Below are positions 33,237 through 46,401 of a stretch of DNA of 64,000 bases, one piece after another. A program made the position numbers and the translations under genes. The first letter of the stretch is position 1, and every line of letters starts with the position of its first letter. A model generated the notes under the pieces. It was not told the origin of the DNA and searched no databases. It saw nothing but the letters and a program-made list of their open reading frames with translations. Origin of the DNA: Chimonanthus salicifolius (Eukaryota; Streptophyta; Magnoliopsida; Laurales; Calycanthaceae); contig CM023532.1 in the NCBI GenBank assembly GCA_013350335.1, positions 34,783,708-34,847,707 of the forward strand, given 5' to 3'.

Positions 33237-33868
33237 TCAACCCTTACTATTGATATTATTGATGCCCACAACAAATATTATGTAATAATAATTATCTCAG
33301 TTAATATATTTTTGTATAGAATATTTTATACAACTTTATTTTTCAAAAAAAAAAAAAAATTATACGACTTTTAGTATGGGTGTAGGGGTTTATTTTGACT
33401 CATACAACCATTCTTGGAACATCTCAAACATTTCATTTTCTTGATAATAATTATCAGCTTATATCATCTTTATCATACTAATCTATCAATAATATTCCTT
33501 TTAATAATCTTAATCTCGAATGGTTCGATCTCAAACTACTCAATAATAAAATTGTTATTATACTATCTTCTATTAAAATCTTATTATGGTCTGATCTAGT
33601 GCGCCTGTCATTTATACATAATAAAATAATAACAATGGTAATAATAATAGCTCTTGATATTACATGGAAAATAGTTAATGAGAATCTAAAATTCGAATTG
33701 TTTGATCTCAAACTACTCAATCATAAATAAAAATTAATATATAATTTTCTATTAAGATCTTATTATGGTCTGATCCGGTGCAGCTAATCATTTCTCTATT
33801 ATTAATAATAATGGTAATAATAACAATAACTCTTGATATTACATGGAAAATAGCTGATGAGAACTCAC
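33237..33868 (-). other. HSP70 gene 2 intron, exon 1 side
   Basis: AT-rich intron between the copia and the exon 1 donor, with the same roughly 178-bp tandem duplication as at 7800-8149. No coding signal. Confidence 0.7.
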
Positions 33869-34082
33869 TGAAGATGGTGTTGGTTGGATTCTTAGCTGCC
33901 TGATTCACCGCAGCTTCGCCAACGAGTCGTTGCTCCTCAGTGAAAGCCACACACGAAGGTGTAGTGCGGTTTCCAAGATCATTTGGTATGATTTCGATCC
34001 CATCATTCTTCCAAACTGCAACGCATGAATAAGTAGTACCCAGATCTATTCCGATCGTCAAACCTTCCACTTTGCCTTCCAT
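33869..34082 (-). CDS. HSP70: HSP70 gene 2, exon 1
   Basis: It encodes [20 protein letters not shown] to NPTNTIF, with phosphate-binding loop 1 intact, and ends A|GTGAGT in phase 1, matching the acceptor of exon 2 at 22861. Residue 2 is E, not A as in the other copies. An in-frame ATG nine bases upstream (MNSMEGK) could also serve; I chose the inner one because gene 4 and two other copies can only use that. The TATA box is at 34219-34225. Confidence 0.85.
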
Positions 34083-34218
34083 GGAATTCATTCTTGCAGA
34101 GAACTGGGATATGAAATTCTCTAAGGAAATATAAAAAGGTTAAGGAGATGAGAAGAAGAAAGATAGAAAGCTCACAGCAAGTAGACTCTTGCAGGAAATT
34201 GAACCCAAGATTTCAATG

Positions 34219-34225
34219 TTTTATA
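34219..34225 (-). promoter_or_regulatory. TATA box of HSP70 gene 2
   Basis: TATAAAA on the minus strand, 137 bp upstream of the start codon, at the conserved place. Confidence 0.65.
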
Positions 34226-35166
34226 GACAAAACGGGCTTGCTTCAGTCTAGGGTGAAAACCTTAGAATTTGGTCCATAAAGAAGAAGATGTCGACAATAA
34301 AAATAAGCGTGACCAATTCAATGTGCGAGTCAGCCGACGCAATGCCAAGATGGACGGCTCAATCACAGCAAAGGAGAAGTTACGGGACAAGTCAATTTAT
34401 ATTTTTCAATTGTGGATTGCATGAAGATAAGACAACGATAGAAACTGTGAAGGTTGCTTGAGAAAGAAGCAACACACATATGAAATATTATATATAGGAA
34501 ATGTGTAAAATTTTTAGATATATTAGTATAGTCAAATGAAAGTTATTCTTATTTAACATGTCACTTTCATGTGACGGAATCTACATTAATATTAAACCAA
34601 AATAGGGCTCATTCAAAGTATACACCAATTCGACGATATTTTAGAATTAAATTGAAAAATATAATCGATAAAAATGATAGAAAACATGACTTTAATGTAA
34701 TTTATACACATATTTAAATTACAAATTATATGTATGTGCATATTTATTTATTAATATGGAATCAAAATAGGCATTCAAAGGGTAAGTATTGGCTACCCTA
34801 TAAGGAAAAAGATAAAATGGCAAAGGAAAATATATATTTAAATAATAATTTTACGTAATGGAAATTGTGAGAGCTTAGAAAATACATTGTTTTTAATGGA
34901 CCATCAAATGGAATGAAAATGAATTTCATTGCAAATTATTGTCAGGATTTAAAAATAATTTAAACTAGTTAACACTTACGGAGCCTAAAAAGTATGATTT
35001 GGGGTGTCATGTTGAAGGATGAAAGATCAATTCAAAGGAGTTGAGTATCACAGAGATGCAAAGTTTTAATGGATAAAAGTAATTTGGGAACTCAAAAATT
35101 GAATTTTATAATTGGATCGTGATGTTTTATTTGATTTACATAGGAAAATAGTTGATGAGAACCCAC
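34226..35166. other. spacer between exon 1 promoter and exon 1', unit 2
   Basis: AT-rich, no gene seen. It is nearly identical to 53407-54347. Confidence 0.6.
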
Positions 35167-35380
35167 TGAAGATGGTGTTGGTTGGATTGTTTTCCTCCTG
35201 ATTCACCGCAGCTTCGCCAACGAGGCGTTGCTCCCCAGTTAAGGAGACACACGAAGGTGTAATGCGGCTTCCAAGATCATTTGGTATGATTTCGATCCCA
35301 TCGTCCTTCCAAACTGCAACGCATGAATAAGTGGTACCCAGATCTATTTCGATCGTCAAACCTTCGACTTTGCCCGCCAT
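35167..35380 (-). pseudogene. duplicated HSP70 first exon (exon 1'), unit 2
   Basis: A 214-bp exon-1-like frame, [20 protein letters not shown] to NPTNTIFS, with a GTGGGT donor. In this copy only one loop glycine is changed (IGIDLG to IEIDLG), so it is less damaged than the other two exon 1' copies. It could be spliced to the same exon 2 as an alternative first exon. Confidence 0.7.
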
Positions 35381-35565
35381 GGAATTCATTCTTGCAGAGA
35401 AATGGGATATGAAATTCTAAGGTAAGCAGATGAGAAGAAGAAAGATAGGAAGCTCACAGCAACCAGATTCTTTCCGGAGGTATGTGATATGGTGAGATTT
35501 TTCCTTCCATTTCTCATCTCATTTTGTGAAGAAAAACGATCACTCTCTCCAAACAAGAGATCTTT

Positions 35566-35573
35566 TATTTATA
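35566..35573 (-). promoter_or_regulatory. TATA box upstream of exon 1', unit 2
   Basis: TATAAATA on the minus strand, 186 bp from the exon 1' ATG. Confidence 0.6.
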
Positions 35574-36301
35574 GAATTATATTCAATTATAGGAAGATAA
35601 GATAATGTAATCGAATTCAAAATAGTTCAAATCAATTTTTTTCGAGTCAATTTCAACTATACTTTCAATTTCGTTTTTGAAAAAAAAAAAAAAAGATAGT
35701 TTAATTTTTAATTACAAAGTGGATGTGTTATGTTAGCAAATCATGGATATAAATCTTGATGTATCGGCCGATATTTTCACCTCTGCACAAATCGTATTAT
35801 AAGAAATATGAAACATTAATTTAGAATGAAATTTCTAACCTCTTATTAAAAAAATATTAATTTAAAATAATAAAAATTAAACGAAAATGACTCATAAGAA
35901 AGATTTTGATTTAGATGTGTTGAAATTTGATAAAATTCCTATAATAATTATCTTATATTAAATAAATATCAATATTTGATATTTTTTTTAAGATTATATT
36001 TTTTTGTTGAACTACCACATGTATTAAAAATATCGGCTTGCATCTTTATAGTGAATTCTCAGGAAAAAAAAAAAGGATAAGGAGGGGTGGAGAATGACCT
36101 CAAGAATTGAAGTTATTTTTGTTCTATAATAAATGAGTTATTAAATGATTTTTAATATATTGTCTTGAATTTTTAATGTTGTTAATAATGATTCTATATT
36201 TATTTATTTATCTACATAAATTTAATGTTTTTATAACTATGTATTTATCAGTAGCTTCACAGTACCACTTTAAAAGTTTTAAGTTTAATTTATTAGAGAA
36301 A

Positions 36302-36311
36302 GACACGTGTC
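36302..36311. promoter_or_regulatory. palindromic G-box, unit 2
   Basis: GACACGTGTC, identical to the motif at 10543-10552. Confidence 0.4.
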
Positions 36312-36413
36312 AGTCCTTAACGTCAACCTTCAATTATCGAAAGAAGAAACCAGAGAACTTGGGACTGGATCCCAAGAAACGTAAACCGCTCTGTACTCGA
36401 AGCAGGGCTGCAA

Positions 36414-37371
36414 TTCGGGTCAAGTTTTAATAAATTCAACTCTAACTTATGTCACAATACATTGAACTCCGACTCGATCCAAATTAAAAATCCGATTTAG
36501 TAAAACCAACTCGACTCAAGTTTGTAATAACCTCAACCCTATAGTTCGTTCGGCCTGACCCGAGTTCAACCCTAGTTCTACTCGTTTGTTGTATAGTCGT
36601 TAGATTTCTAATGAAAAGCCATTTCAGATTCTTAATTTTTGATTTAAAATGCTACTTTTTCATCTCACTGAGCTCAAGAAGTTCTAAAATTCCAACGGAC
36701 CATCAATTTCAATACAGAAAATCCAACATTTCTACATAAAGCACCATCAAGGCATTAGAAATGGAAAGAGAATACTACTAAAAGTCCAAGCTTCCAACGG
36801 CAGATTGGCGTAGATTTTCTTCTCCAATGGGACTACTGATGAGTCCGTAGAAGGTTTTGGGGAATCTGAAGGGTGGAATTCGAAGACTTTTGAGCTGTGT
36901 TTGTATTGGACTTGGAATTTTCCCTCAAGTGTCGTTCCATAGTCCGCTAGCCTATTTAAAAATTGTAATTCGCAAGCATAGTGGGCTCACTTCTGCTCTA
37001 AGATGCATTCCAAAAATAATCTTTATCTTGTCACTCCAATTTTTATGTTTTATTTTTTTAACGATGGTTAAGATGACCCTCTTATGGAGCTCTGGAGCAC
37101 TTTAATTGATTGTCTTGTGGACCACCATTCATTTTCTTCCTTATCTTCATTCAAGTGGCTTTCTAAGGGAAAGCAGTCGTTTAAAATTCTTTGGAGAATG
37201 GTTCCTCTGTAGAGAAATAGATTTTGTGGAAGCTTCGTGGTGTGAGTTTGCCACCATTTTGTTGCGTGAAAGTCTCCTTCACATAGGTTAGCTCGGGTCG
37301 GGTCGGGTCAGATTGATATTTAAAAACTTCAACTCGAATTGATCCAAATTTCGTGCAGATTTTTTTCTTTC
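36414..37371. mobile_element. hAT-like element, unit 2, right end deleted
   Basis: The left terminal repeat AGGGCTGCAATTCGGGT follows TCGAAGC. The right end is missing: the sequence jumps from TTTTTTCTTTC directly to AAAATCACCC. In the other units these are separated by about 110 bp carrying the right terminal repeat. TCTTTC stands at both deletion edges. Confidence 0.5.
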
Positions 37372-37708
37372 AAAATCACCCAACAAAGCAATTCCATCAG
37401 TTTTTTACTGCAAGTTTCATCAGACCAATTCCAAATTCAATTTTCGCATTCCTTCTACTTCCCATCCAGTTAGTCTAGCAGAGTGAGAGTTGGAGGAAAC
37501 AATGGTGTCTGGCCCTGATTAAATTACATTGATTACTGACAGAAGAAATGTAGAAAACAATAGTGTCTTAATAAATTTAATATTGTTTATTTATTATTAA
37601 ATAAGTTCATCTGACCTAGACACTTAAAAATGGGTAGTATGGTTGGAGTCAAATTCAGTCATTTCATATGTCCACCTGAACTTATTTAAAGAATAAGTTT
37701 ACTATTCT

Positions 37709-37882
37709 GTTTTTTTAATCGAAAGGGGTAAGTTCATTCAATTAGGGGGGGAAAATCCTAAAAAAATATACAGGGGTGCTCACATCGGGAGCAAATAAAA
37801 GAAGTCAACACCCATAACCCTGGCCAGACAAAACATAAGAAAATCTCCAAAGGAACACTATAAATCAGTAAAGACTCCCGTA
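37709..37882 (-). mobile_element. LINE 3'-tail fragment, unit 2
   Basis: Same fragment as at 12035-12210, with the A-tail read on the minus strand. Confidence 0.55.
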
Positions 37883-39683
37883 TAAAAAAAAAAGATAGAA
37901 AATGTTGTTAGTTCAAGATTTAAATTTAAAAAAAAGAACGTCATTTTTCCTTGCAATCAACAATAAAGTCTAAACTCTAAAGTCTCCTTATTGTAATTAT
38001 GATGATAATATCCATAAGATAGTATTCTTTTTATGCTTAATGCTAAAATACCTTTACTTTCAAATTTTGAGAATGAAACAACTTAAGTTACTTATATAAT
38101 CTCATAGGGTGTGTGAAAACTTCCATTCTGCACACATCGGATAAGTTTATAAAAGATAATCTTTCATTGAAGTCACTAGAGATTAAATTATGACTTCAAT
38201 CTTGCTTTTGTGTCAATCGAAGCCAATCCCTTAGAATTTATATGCTTTTTCTTTTTAGAATATTTATATGCTTATGAAAATTTATACTACTTATTTGCTT
38301 GTGCAGTACTGACACTGTAGTTAAAATCGAGTGAAATATGGTTGAGGGATTGGGTTAAAGATGAATGAAATAAACAAGTGGAATTTAAATGAGTTAATGG
38401 AATAATATAAGTGCGATGGAGGGTTGGATGCAGGGGTACAAAAATCAGGTGGACTAAGATCTCGGTGGAATAATTTTCTCTCTCCTCAAAATTTTAGAGA
38501 ATATTGGTATTTCTTTTTTTTTTTTTGAAAAATAGTCAATTTTTTTAAAAATAATTGAAAATTAAACCGATATTTGACTGATAAGAGAGAATATCGGTCG
38601 AGATAATGTCTCAACGTATGGCCGATATATTTTTTTTTTAAATAAAATAAATTAGTATCAGCCTATATTTGGCCTATATATCCCTGACTCTGATGTTATG
38701 TAGAATTCTGAATGATTGTACACTTGCTTTTCTATTAATTCAAATATATGTAGTGTTAGATACCTTTTTAATGGAAATAAGAATGTATTACAGTGAAATT
38801 ACATTCCATTAATTAGAGAAATAAAATATAGCAAACAAAAAAAATCAACGGTTTGAATTGGCATCTGAGCTAATGGTACTCAACGAATGCATTAATGGGC
38901 TTATTTGGTTCATGAACGAAGTTGTTCGGTCATCGGACTTGGTCGACAAGGCCAATTAATGCAGACGGGGGTAGAGGATAAAACTCCGGAGTGCCGACGA
39001 ACGCCGTCTACGGTAAGAGAACCACAGAGGAAGCAAACAGAAGGAAGGGGAAGAAGAACTTGGAATCCACCGAGAGAGGTAATTGGGAGAACCCAAACCA
39101 GTTTCAATTAATTAGTCCATGGTTCAATTTACAATACCCAAAAGGGGGTTTTTGTAGAATAAGCCTAAAACTAAAAATAAAAGTAACACTAAAAACAAAA
39201 ATGGAATAAAAAGGAAAATTAAAACAAAAATAACAAAACAAATAGGAAATTAAAAATAGTAATTGTTTATTGGAATCTTATTTTGTATGGGTGTGAGAAT
39301 TTATCATATGACACATTATTTATAATTTTTATGGAATTGTAGGTATTTTTATTTTATTTCTTTTGTATTTTTTTAATTAGTTAAATGCCTAAATGGTATA
39401 GTGTCTAAATGGGTTTGAGTTTAAATCAAGTAAATGAGTCCACTCATTCAATAAATTGGATAAATGAATTTGTGTAGACTAGATTCCTCTATTTTTAAAG
39501 GGATATACATTTAGGAGAGGTGACACACTTTATAAATGAGTGATATAATTTGATTTGTCGACAGAAGACAGAAACATAATTAAAATCTACATTCTCTTCG
39601 TAATTATTAATTTTGAAATCTACCAAACTTGGCAAACACAACCTAAAAACACTCCTCTTCATAATACAAATCAAACCTTATTC
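37883..39683. other. intergenic DNA and 3' flank of HSP70 gene 3
   Basis: No convincing gene. It holds the CCGATATT-rich block (about 38400-38720), the GC-richer block near 38970-39090 (GGGGTAGAGGATAAAACTCC to GAGAGAGGTAATTGGG) and AT-rich DNA up to the stop of gene 3. Confidence 0.55.
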
Positions 39684-41482
39684 TTAAAAGTAATTCTCCG
39701 CCGCCTCCTGCAACCCAGGGATATGTATACCAGTCAACTCGAGAAGAATGCTGGCAATAGCTGCAGTAGCTGTAACCACTGTCTTACCAGAGATTCTTCT
39801 TGAAGAGTTGACACTATCTAATGGTGCTGATCTTATTCTCGAAGAGTTGACACTATCTAATGCTGCTTTTAATAGAGCAAGTTTACCGGAGAACTCGACG
39901 TCGTAAAATTCGCAGTCTATAACCCGTTTGCTCTCTAACCAGTCTATGGTCTGTTGGATTGCCTCGTTCATTTTCTTTATATCCTCTATCGCCATCTTGG
40001 ATGTAATCTTATCGTCCGTTATTACAATTTTCAACTTGTAGAGTAAATTCTCCAACTCATTCTTGGCTTCAGCGTTTCTCCTGTATTTTTCGTCCTTCTT
40101 TTTGTATCTTTCTGCATCCTGGATTATCTGATCGATCTCCTTTACGCTAAACCTACCAACACAATCTTTGAGCGTGATCTCATTCTCTTTGGTTTCCGAC
40201 TTGGCCCTAACGGTCAAGATGCCATCTTCATCGACGCTGAAGAAGGTCGTGACCAAACCTTTTCCCCTCGGAGCTGGAGGGATGCCAGTGATGCTCAGTT
40301 CACCCAAACAGATGTTGTCGATACTTCTTACTCTCTCTCCCTCAAGTAATATTAAGTTGTCGTCAATCTGGTTGTCTTCTGTGGTAACTAGTTTTCTTTC
40401 CATCATGCACGGAATTGGCTTGTTTCGGGGTATCACAACCAACATGCTTCCACCTTCGACTTCCAACCCTAGTGAGAGAGGAGTGACGTCCATGAGTACC
40501 AGGTCCTTGAGGTTTCTCTCTCTCACACCACTCAAGTTGGCAGCCAGGACGGCAGCACCATAGGCGACAGCCTCATCAGGATTGATGCTTTTGCAGAGTT
40601 TCTTCCCATTGAAACAATCCTGCAACAGCTGTTGGATCTTGGGAATCCTGGTCGATCCTCCGACCAGCACGACGTCGTCAATGTCGTTCTTATTAATGCT
40701 CGCGTGCTTCAAACAGTCCTCAACGTGGTCAATGCACTTGGCGAAGTGGTCTCTGTTACTCTCTTCGAATCTGGCACGAGATAAACAAGAATCCAAGTCA
40801 GTTCCATCATAGAAGGCATCGATCTCAACTGTTGTTTGGGCGGTGGAGGACAGCAATCGTTTAGCCTTTTCGCACGACGTCCTCAACCTTCTGATCGCCC
40901 TTTCGCTTCCTCTTATGTCTTTGCTGTGCCTTTTCTGGAATTCTCGAATGAAATGCTCCACCATTCGACTATCAAAGTCATCTCCTCCAAGATGGGTATC
41001 TCCCCCATAAGACTTCACCTCAAAGTTACCCTTTTCAATGGTGAGGATGGTGACATCGAAGGTGCCACCGCCGAGGTCAAACACAAGAACAATCTTTTTT
41101 CCCTTGCTCCCTATGTTGTTGTCTAGACCATAAGCAAGGGCGGCGGCAGCTGGTTCGTTAATGATCCGGACGACGTTGAGGCCAGCCATAGTGGCAGCAA
41201 CCCTGGTGGCCTGACGCTGAACGACATTGAAGTAGGAAGGAACAGTAATGACTGCGTTCTTAACCTCAGAACCAAGAAACGCCTCAGCAGAGTCACGCAT
41301 CTTGCCAAGTATCATCGACGAGATCTGCTCCGGAGAAAATTGCTCCTCCTTTCCCTTGCATTGGATGCCAATCATGGGCTTGTCAACAGCGTCGCCAACC
41401 ACCTTACATTGCCAGAGCTTCTTGTTAATATCTTCTTGCACAGATGTTTCGCTAAATCCTCTACCCATCAAACGTTTTACAC
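39684..41482 (-). CDS. HSP70: HSP70 gene 3, exon 2
   Basis: Joined to exon 1 at 53051-53264 it gives 670 residues; the 11,568-bp intron holds copia copy 4. HSP70 signatures 2 and 3, the linker DLVLMDVTPLSLG and a complete lid stretch are present. The substrate-binding block (40243-40480) is like gene 1 (LEVEGGSM, RNKPIPCMM), not gene 2. The C terminus ends TGIHIPGLQEAAENYF without EEVD; the hydrophobic run has a glutamate in its middle (SILLELTG), so it is a weaker membrane candidate than in genes 2 and 4. The ATPase motif near FNVVQRQATRVAA departs from the usual FNDSQRQATKDAG. Confidence 0.85.
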
Positions 41483-42170
41483 CTGATAAACAAACATTGG
41501 AATTCGTTACTGAACATAATTTCATGGAAAAAAAAAAAAGGTCATATCTTATCAACCAAGCCCAATTTTTTTTTTTTTTTCAGCGCTTTTCTCTTTGAAT
41601 ATTGCACTCGGTATTGACTTGGGATATTCTAGAAATATGTTTTCACGTTTGCCCATTGAGTTGTTTTTATCATTTTTTAAAATTTTTGCACTTATATAAT
41701 CCCTAATTTGGAGGTTTTTTTTTTAAAATAAATGAAATGATATTCAGTTTCACTGAAATTAAATGAAGATGTTTAATGTGGTTCATAGAGTCTTTAGAGT
41801 GTTTGCATGATTTTCCTAATTTCTTGACATTTTCATGAAATTAAAGTTATCCGTAAGAAAAAATTATTAATTGCAACAGAAATGTAAATCATATGGGACA
41901 CAAGAGAACATAATTTTTTTTAGGTGTTTGCTAATATTGATTATTCATTTTCTAGAATATTTGGACATTTTTAAATTTCTGTAACATAATTTATTGATAT
42001 CAAAATTTTGATTTCAACCGTCGGACCTCTTTTTATAACCAATGCATGCTAATCATAGGTTTTTCATTTTTTTTAATTTTCTATTTTTTCTTAAAAATTC
42101 ATAACATTTTGGATCAGGTGTCATATGTTGGACATTTTTTTGCCGATACATTTTGCCACTGTTTTTCAAC
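41483..42170 (-). other. HSP70 gene 3 intron, exon 2 side
   Basis: AT-rich intron from the acceptor to the copia target duplication TCAAC (42166-42170). No ORF of note. Confidence 0.75.
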
Positions 42171-42337
42171 TGTTGAGATAGAAAAGAAAGATTGAGTGAG
42201 ACTCAGTGTTCCAACTCAATTAGGACTCTTGTGTGATTACAGTTTGAATGTGATAGCTTTAGGGTCGACTTGAGGCTATAAATACATCTAATAGCATAAG
42301 GATTTATCATATATACTTAGATTATATCTTTTCTACG
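42171..42337 (+). repeat. copia 5' LTR, copy 4
   Basis: 167 bp, TGTTGAGATAG to TTTTCTACG. It shares the 64-bp internal deletion with copies 2 and 3 but keeps the 7 bp (TCTTGT region) they lost. The following TGCTATCGG may be a decayed primer-binding site (TGGTATCAG in typical copia). Confidence 0.88.
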
Positions 42338-43838
42338 TGCTATCGGTCTAATCGATAGTTGAGTTTGTTTGGGCATTGATTTTTTACTCTTCTACACGGT
42401 TGCAAAGAGGATTTCGTTCGGTCCCGCTGGTGGCAGCTCTGGCCCTGAGTGCTCTTCACCCCATCAGCGTTTTTCCCAGCAGATCCGTTTTGCTCTGGGG
42501 CTTGCCTCCTCACCCACATCTCTGACTGGTTTTCAGATCTCTGGCCGCTGTTGTTTTTTCTGTTCCAGATCTCTCGCGTCTGAAGCCAGCAGTACTTCCG
42601 GCTCTGTTCCCTTCACACGGCTTCCGCCCTTTGCTTCGCCACTGCTGTTCAGCCCAGAACACCATCGCCACTGCTGTTCCGACTTCCTGCTGCCGTCTCC
42701 ACCGACGCCAGCCGATCAATCTCCCCTGCTGCCAGGCCCGTTGTCATTTTGTTGCCAGTTCATCACCTGCAACTCCGGCCAGCCTCCATCGCTGCTAGTG
42801 CTCGGCCTCCTTCTCAGATCGGTGCTCTCTTTTTCCGACGTGATTTGGCTTACCGTCTTGATTCCGCTGCTGCTTGCACATCCGCGTGCTGCCTTGGTTG
42901 CTGCTTGAGACTCTACTGCCGCCTGCACATCAAGAACCACCGTAAGCCTCTGCCTTGGTTGCTGCTTCAGATTTCAGGTAGATTGCAGGCAGATCAGCTC
43001 AGGTGTCTTGCATCAGGGCCCTTCTGTTCACGGTGATCTCTATTGATACCAGCCCTTCTGCTTGGCCATTGTTGTCAGATCTACACTAGATCTGAGATCT
43101 GCTTCGGCCTTTGCAGCAACTGCTGCATTCTGTCTTACAACTGATAACCACCATCAGATTTGATATTTTTTTTAGCAAAACTATGGTTGTTTTGTTATGA
43201 ATTGTTGCTGCAAAATTCAGCCACGTATTGCATAATACTCAGGTCCAAAGACGTCAGATTGTTAAGTTGTGACAATACTCCTTCGCTTCAGTTGCAGGAT
43301 TCCTGCGATTGCATCTCGGGTTTCCTCTTGCAAGCGATACAGAGGAGCGTGAACAGATCCCGTGAAGGTAAGCAGTTTCAGGCCCAACAATCATCGTTTT
43401 TTTCTTGTTCAGATTCGTTTGCAAGCCCAGATTTGGGCGTATTCTTGGACACCATCTCCTTCTTGCTTCATCTCGGCCGATCACAACCAACGTTTATTCT
43501 CGCCAGCCACCGCCGGCGTCACGGCGAGGTAGGTGTTGATTTGGACGGGTTTCTGCTCGGCTAGACAGGTGTGTGTGCATGGTGGTTGGAACTTGGAACA
43601 AGGATACAGAGACAGAGACAGACGATTGGAGGAAGAAGAGAAAGGTGCTGCCAGCGTGGAAAGTGGTGAATATCAGTGGGTGAAACACCGCTTGAGGCGC
43701 TGGATGCTTGAGTCTTCTAAACGTGGAGTCAACACGAAAGAGTACCGGTGGTTATTGCTTATTTCTTATTGGCTTAAATCAAGAAGTTATTTACAGAAAA
43801 GGGGGGAGTAAAAAAATAAAAAAATCTTCTCCTTCACA
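42338..43838 (+). other. copia leader region, copy 4
   Basis: Pyrimidine-rich leader with a 179-codon frame at 42369-42908 and the conserved leader ORF at 43160-43564. The latter is cut to 134 codons by a TAG where copies 2 and 3 have TAC. Confidence 0.5.
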
Positions 43839-46401
43839 ATGGGTGAATCCAACAGTAATCCAAATCTAAGATTTTCATCAGTTCTGCTCAATGCAAATAA
43901 CTATGTTCTATGGTCTCGAGCGGTTACCTTATCACTCGGTAGTAAGAGAAAATTGAGATTTATCAATGGCAAGATTGTCTGTCCTCCACTTGGTTCTACA
44001 TCTAAAGCTCCCACTACAGATTTTGCTACAGTCACCGATCCTAATTCAACTTATGATGATTGGCTAGCTAATGATCAACTGGTCCGTTCATGGCTTCTTA
44101 ATTCTATGGAACCACACATTGTTGGTATTTTTACCTTCTCCGATTCTGCAAAAGAGTTGTAGGAAGTTTTCACCGGCATGTATGGCAGTTGAAATAATAT
44201 TGCTCGGGTGTTTCAGATTCAAAATGAGATTACCATTGCGCTAAAAGGTGAACGAAAATTCTGTGATCTTTTTGGACATATGAAGAGACTATGGGATTAA
44301 TTACATATGTATCACCCACATACCACTGATGCATAAACTCTCGTGCAACGAGACGAAGAGGATCAAATTTTTTTTCTTCTTCGTGCTTTGCAGCCTGACT
44401 ACAAATATTTGCGGAGTAATATACGTATGACAAACCCTCTACCATCAGTGATTAATGTTTGAGCTATCATCTAACGCGAAAAAACGTGACATGAAACTAT
44501 GCCTTCTGTTATTCCGCACTTCTCGCGAACCTTGAATCAAGTGCTCTCCTTACTTATAAAAATGGCCGCAGACACTTCTCTGAGTCTGAGAAGAAGAAAG
44601 TTATTTAGAATAAAGGACACCTTCGTTGTGAACATTGTGGCAAGATTGGGCACTCTAAGGATCGTTGTTGGTCGTAACATCCTCATCTCAAGCCTAGCTT
44701 TGAATAAAAAAAGAGACAAGACTCATATCGCAGACACTTCAACCACTCTAGATCAATTAAGTCAGATTCTAAATGATCTCCATAAGTCTCTGCCTCCTCC
44801 AAGCACGTCTTCTTCGCCTCATACTGCAGGTAACCTTCAAGCTTTTCTTGCTTCACAATCTCATGGTCATCCTTGGATTATTGACTCTGGAGCCACTGAC
44901 CATATGACTAATTCTTTTTCTTCCGTGTCTTATTTTTCAACATCGTCTCGTAAATACGATGTGTATTTAGCCAATGGATCTATGGTTCCTATGGTCGATA
45001 GTGGTAAAATTGATTTTTTTTCAAATAGGGTCACTTCGACTGCTCTGGTTGTTCCGTCTTTTCCAACTTAACTCTTGTCTGTTGGAAAATTTACTAATGC
45101 TTTGAATTGTGATGTTATTTTCTCTCCTAACTCTGTCGTCTTTCAGGATCGAAAGTCCAGGAAGACGATTGGTGAAGGCACGTTTTCCAATGGCCTTTAC
45201 ATGTTACATTCTCTTAATAAGGTTTATCATACCAAGGACCTTGTAGAGGGTCACCTACTGCACCAACGGCTTGGGCATCCTTCAAGTCGTATTTTGTCTT
45301 GTCTTTTTCCGTCTGCTTCTATTCTGTCTAATGTTTGTGATGTTTGTCAATTTTCAAAACAATCACGGTTACCATTTGCTTCTTTTACTTCTAAGTCTAT
45401 TGCTTGTTTTGAACTGATTGATTCTGATGTATGGAGTGCTCCCATTGCTTCTTATGATGGATTTAAATATTTTGTGTTGTTCATTGATGAATGCACGCTT
45501 GTTACTTGGTTATATTTATTCAAATCTAAAACTGAAGTGTTATCTGCTTTCAAAGATTTCTACAACATGGTCCGTACTTAATTTCATGCTAAGATTAAAA
45601 TTCTTCGCTCTGACAATGGAACTGAATATGTCAATGCTCTTTTCGCTGACTATACTCTTAACAAAGGTATTCTTCATCAAACTAGCTGCGTGGGTACGCC
45701 ACAATAGAATGGTGTGTCAGAACGGAAAAATCGTCACATCTTAGAAACTGCTCGAGCACTTATGTTTCAGATGCATATTCCTAAGACGTACTGGTCTCAT
45801 GGAGTCTTGACTGCCATCTATTTGATTAATCGACTTCCTAGTCAGATTACCAATTTTAAATTCCCATTGGAAGTGTTGAAGAATAGACCTTTTGACTTAT
45901 CTCACCTACGTGTGTTTGGGTGTGTCTACTATGTCCGTCGCTAGATTATTAATCGTGATAAGTTCGATGCCAGATCTCTCAGGTGTGTTTTCTTCGATTA
46001 CTCTTCCACACAGAAAGGGTACATTTGTTATGACCTCTCATCTCGCAAGCTTCTTATATCACGTGAGGTCCGCTTTGTTGAATCTGAACCGTATTTTCCT
46101 GCTCCTGGTGACTCTGGGGATTGGTTCCAGGGGGCGTACTTGTCTGACTTGGTACCACTTCCTACTGTAACTGATGATGTCTCCTGCCTCAATAATACTG
46201 TGATTCTCTCTCCAGATAACCAGTCAATGTCTACAGCAATTGAAAAACCGACAGCTTTTAATGAGACTATATCTGCAGAAACTCAGCCGATTTCTACAGC
46301 AACTAAAATATCGACTCTTCCTCTGCCATTATGGAGATCGAGTAGAGAGACTCGTTCTCCAAAAGGAATGAAAGATTTCTTCACTTACCATACTGTATCA
46401 T
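43839..46401 (+). pseudogene. copia gag-protease-integrase, copy 4 (broken)
   Basis: Gag starts MGESNSNPNLRFSSVLLNAN and is open for 107 codons, through WLANDQLVRSWLLNSMEPH, to a TAG in place of a conserved W (44160). The zinc knuckle lies near 44625-44670, protease WIIDSGATDHMT near 44874, and the integrase finger HQRLGHP ... CDVCQFSKQS near 45262-45365, followed by the DDE core. The shared Q-to-stop changes at 45069, 45579 and near 45706 are present. Confidence 0.9.
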
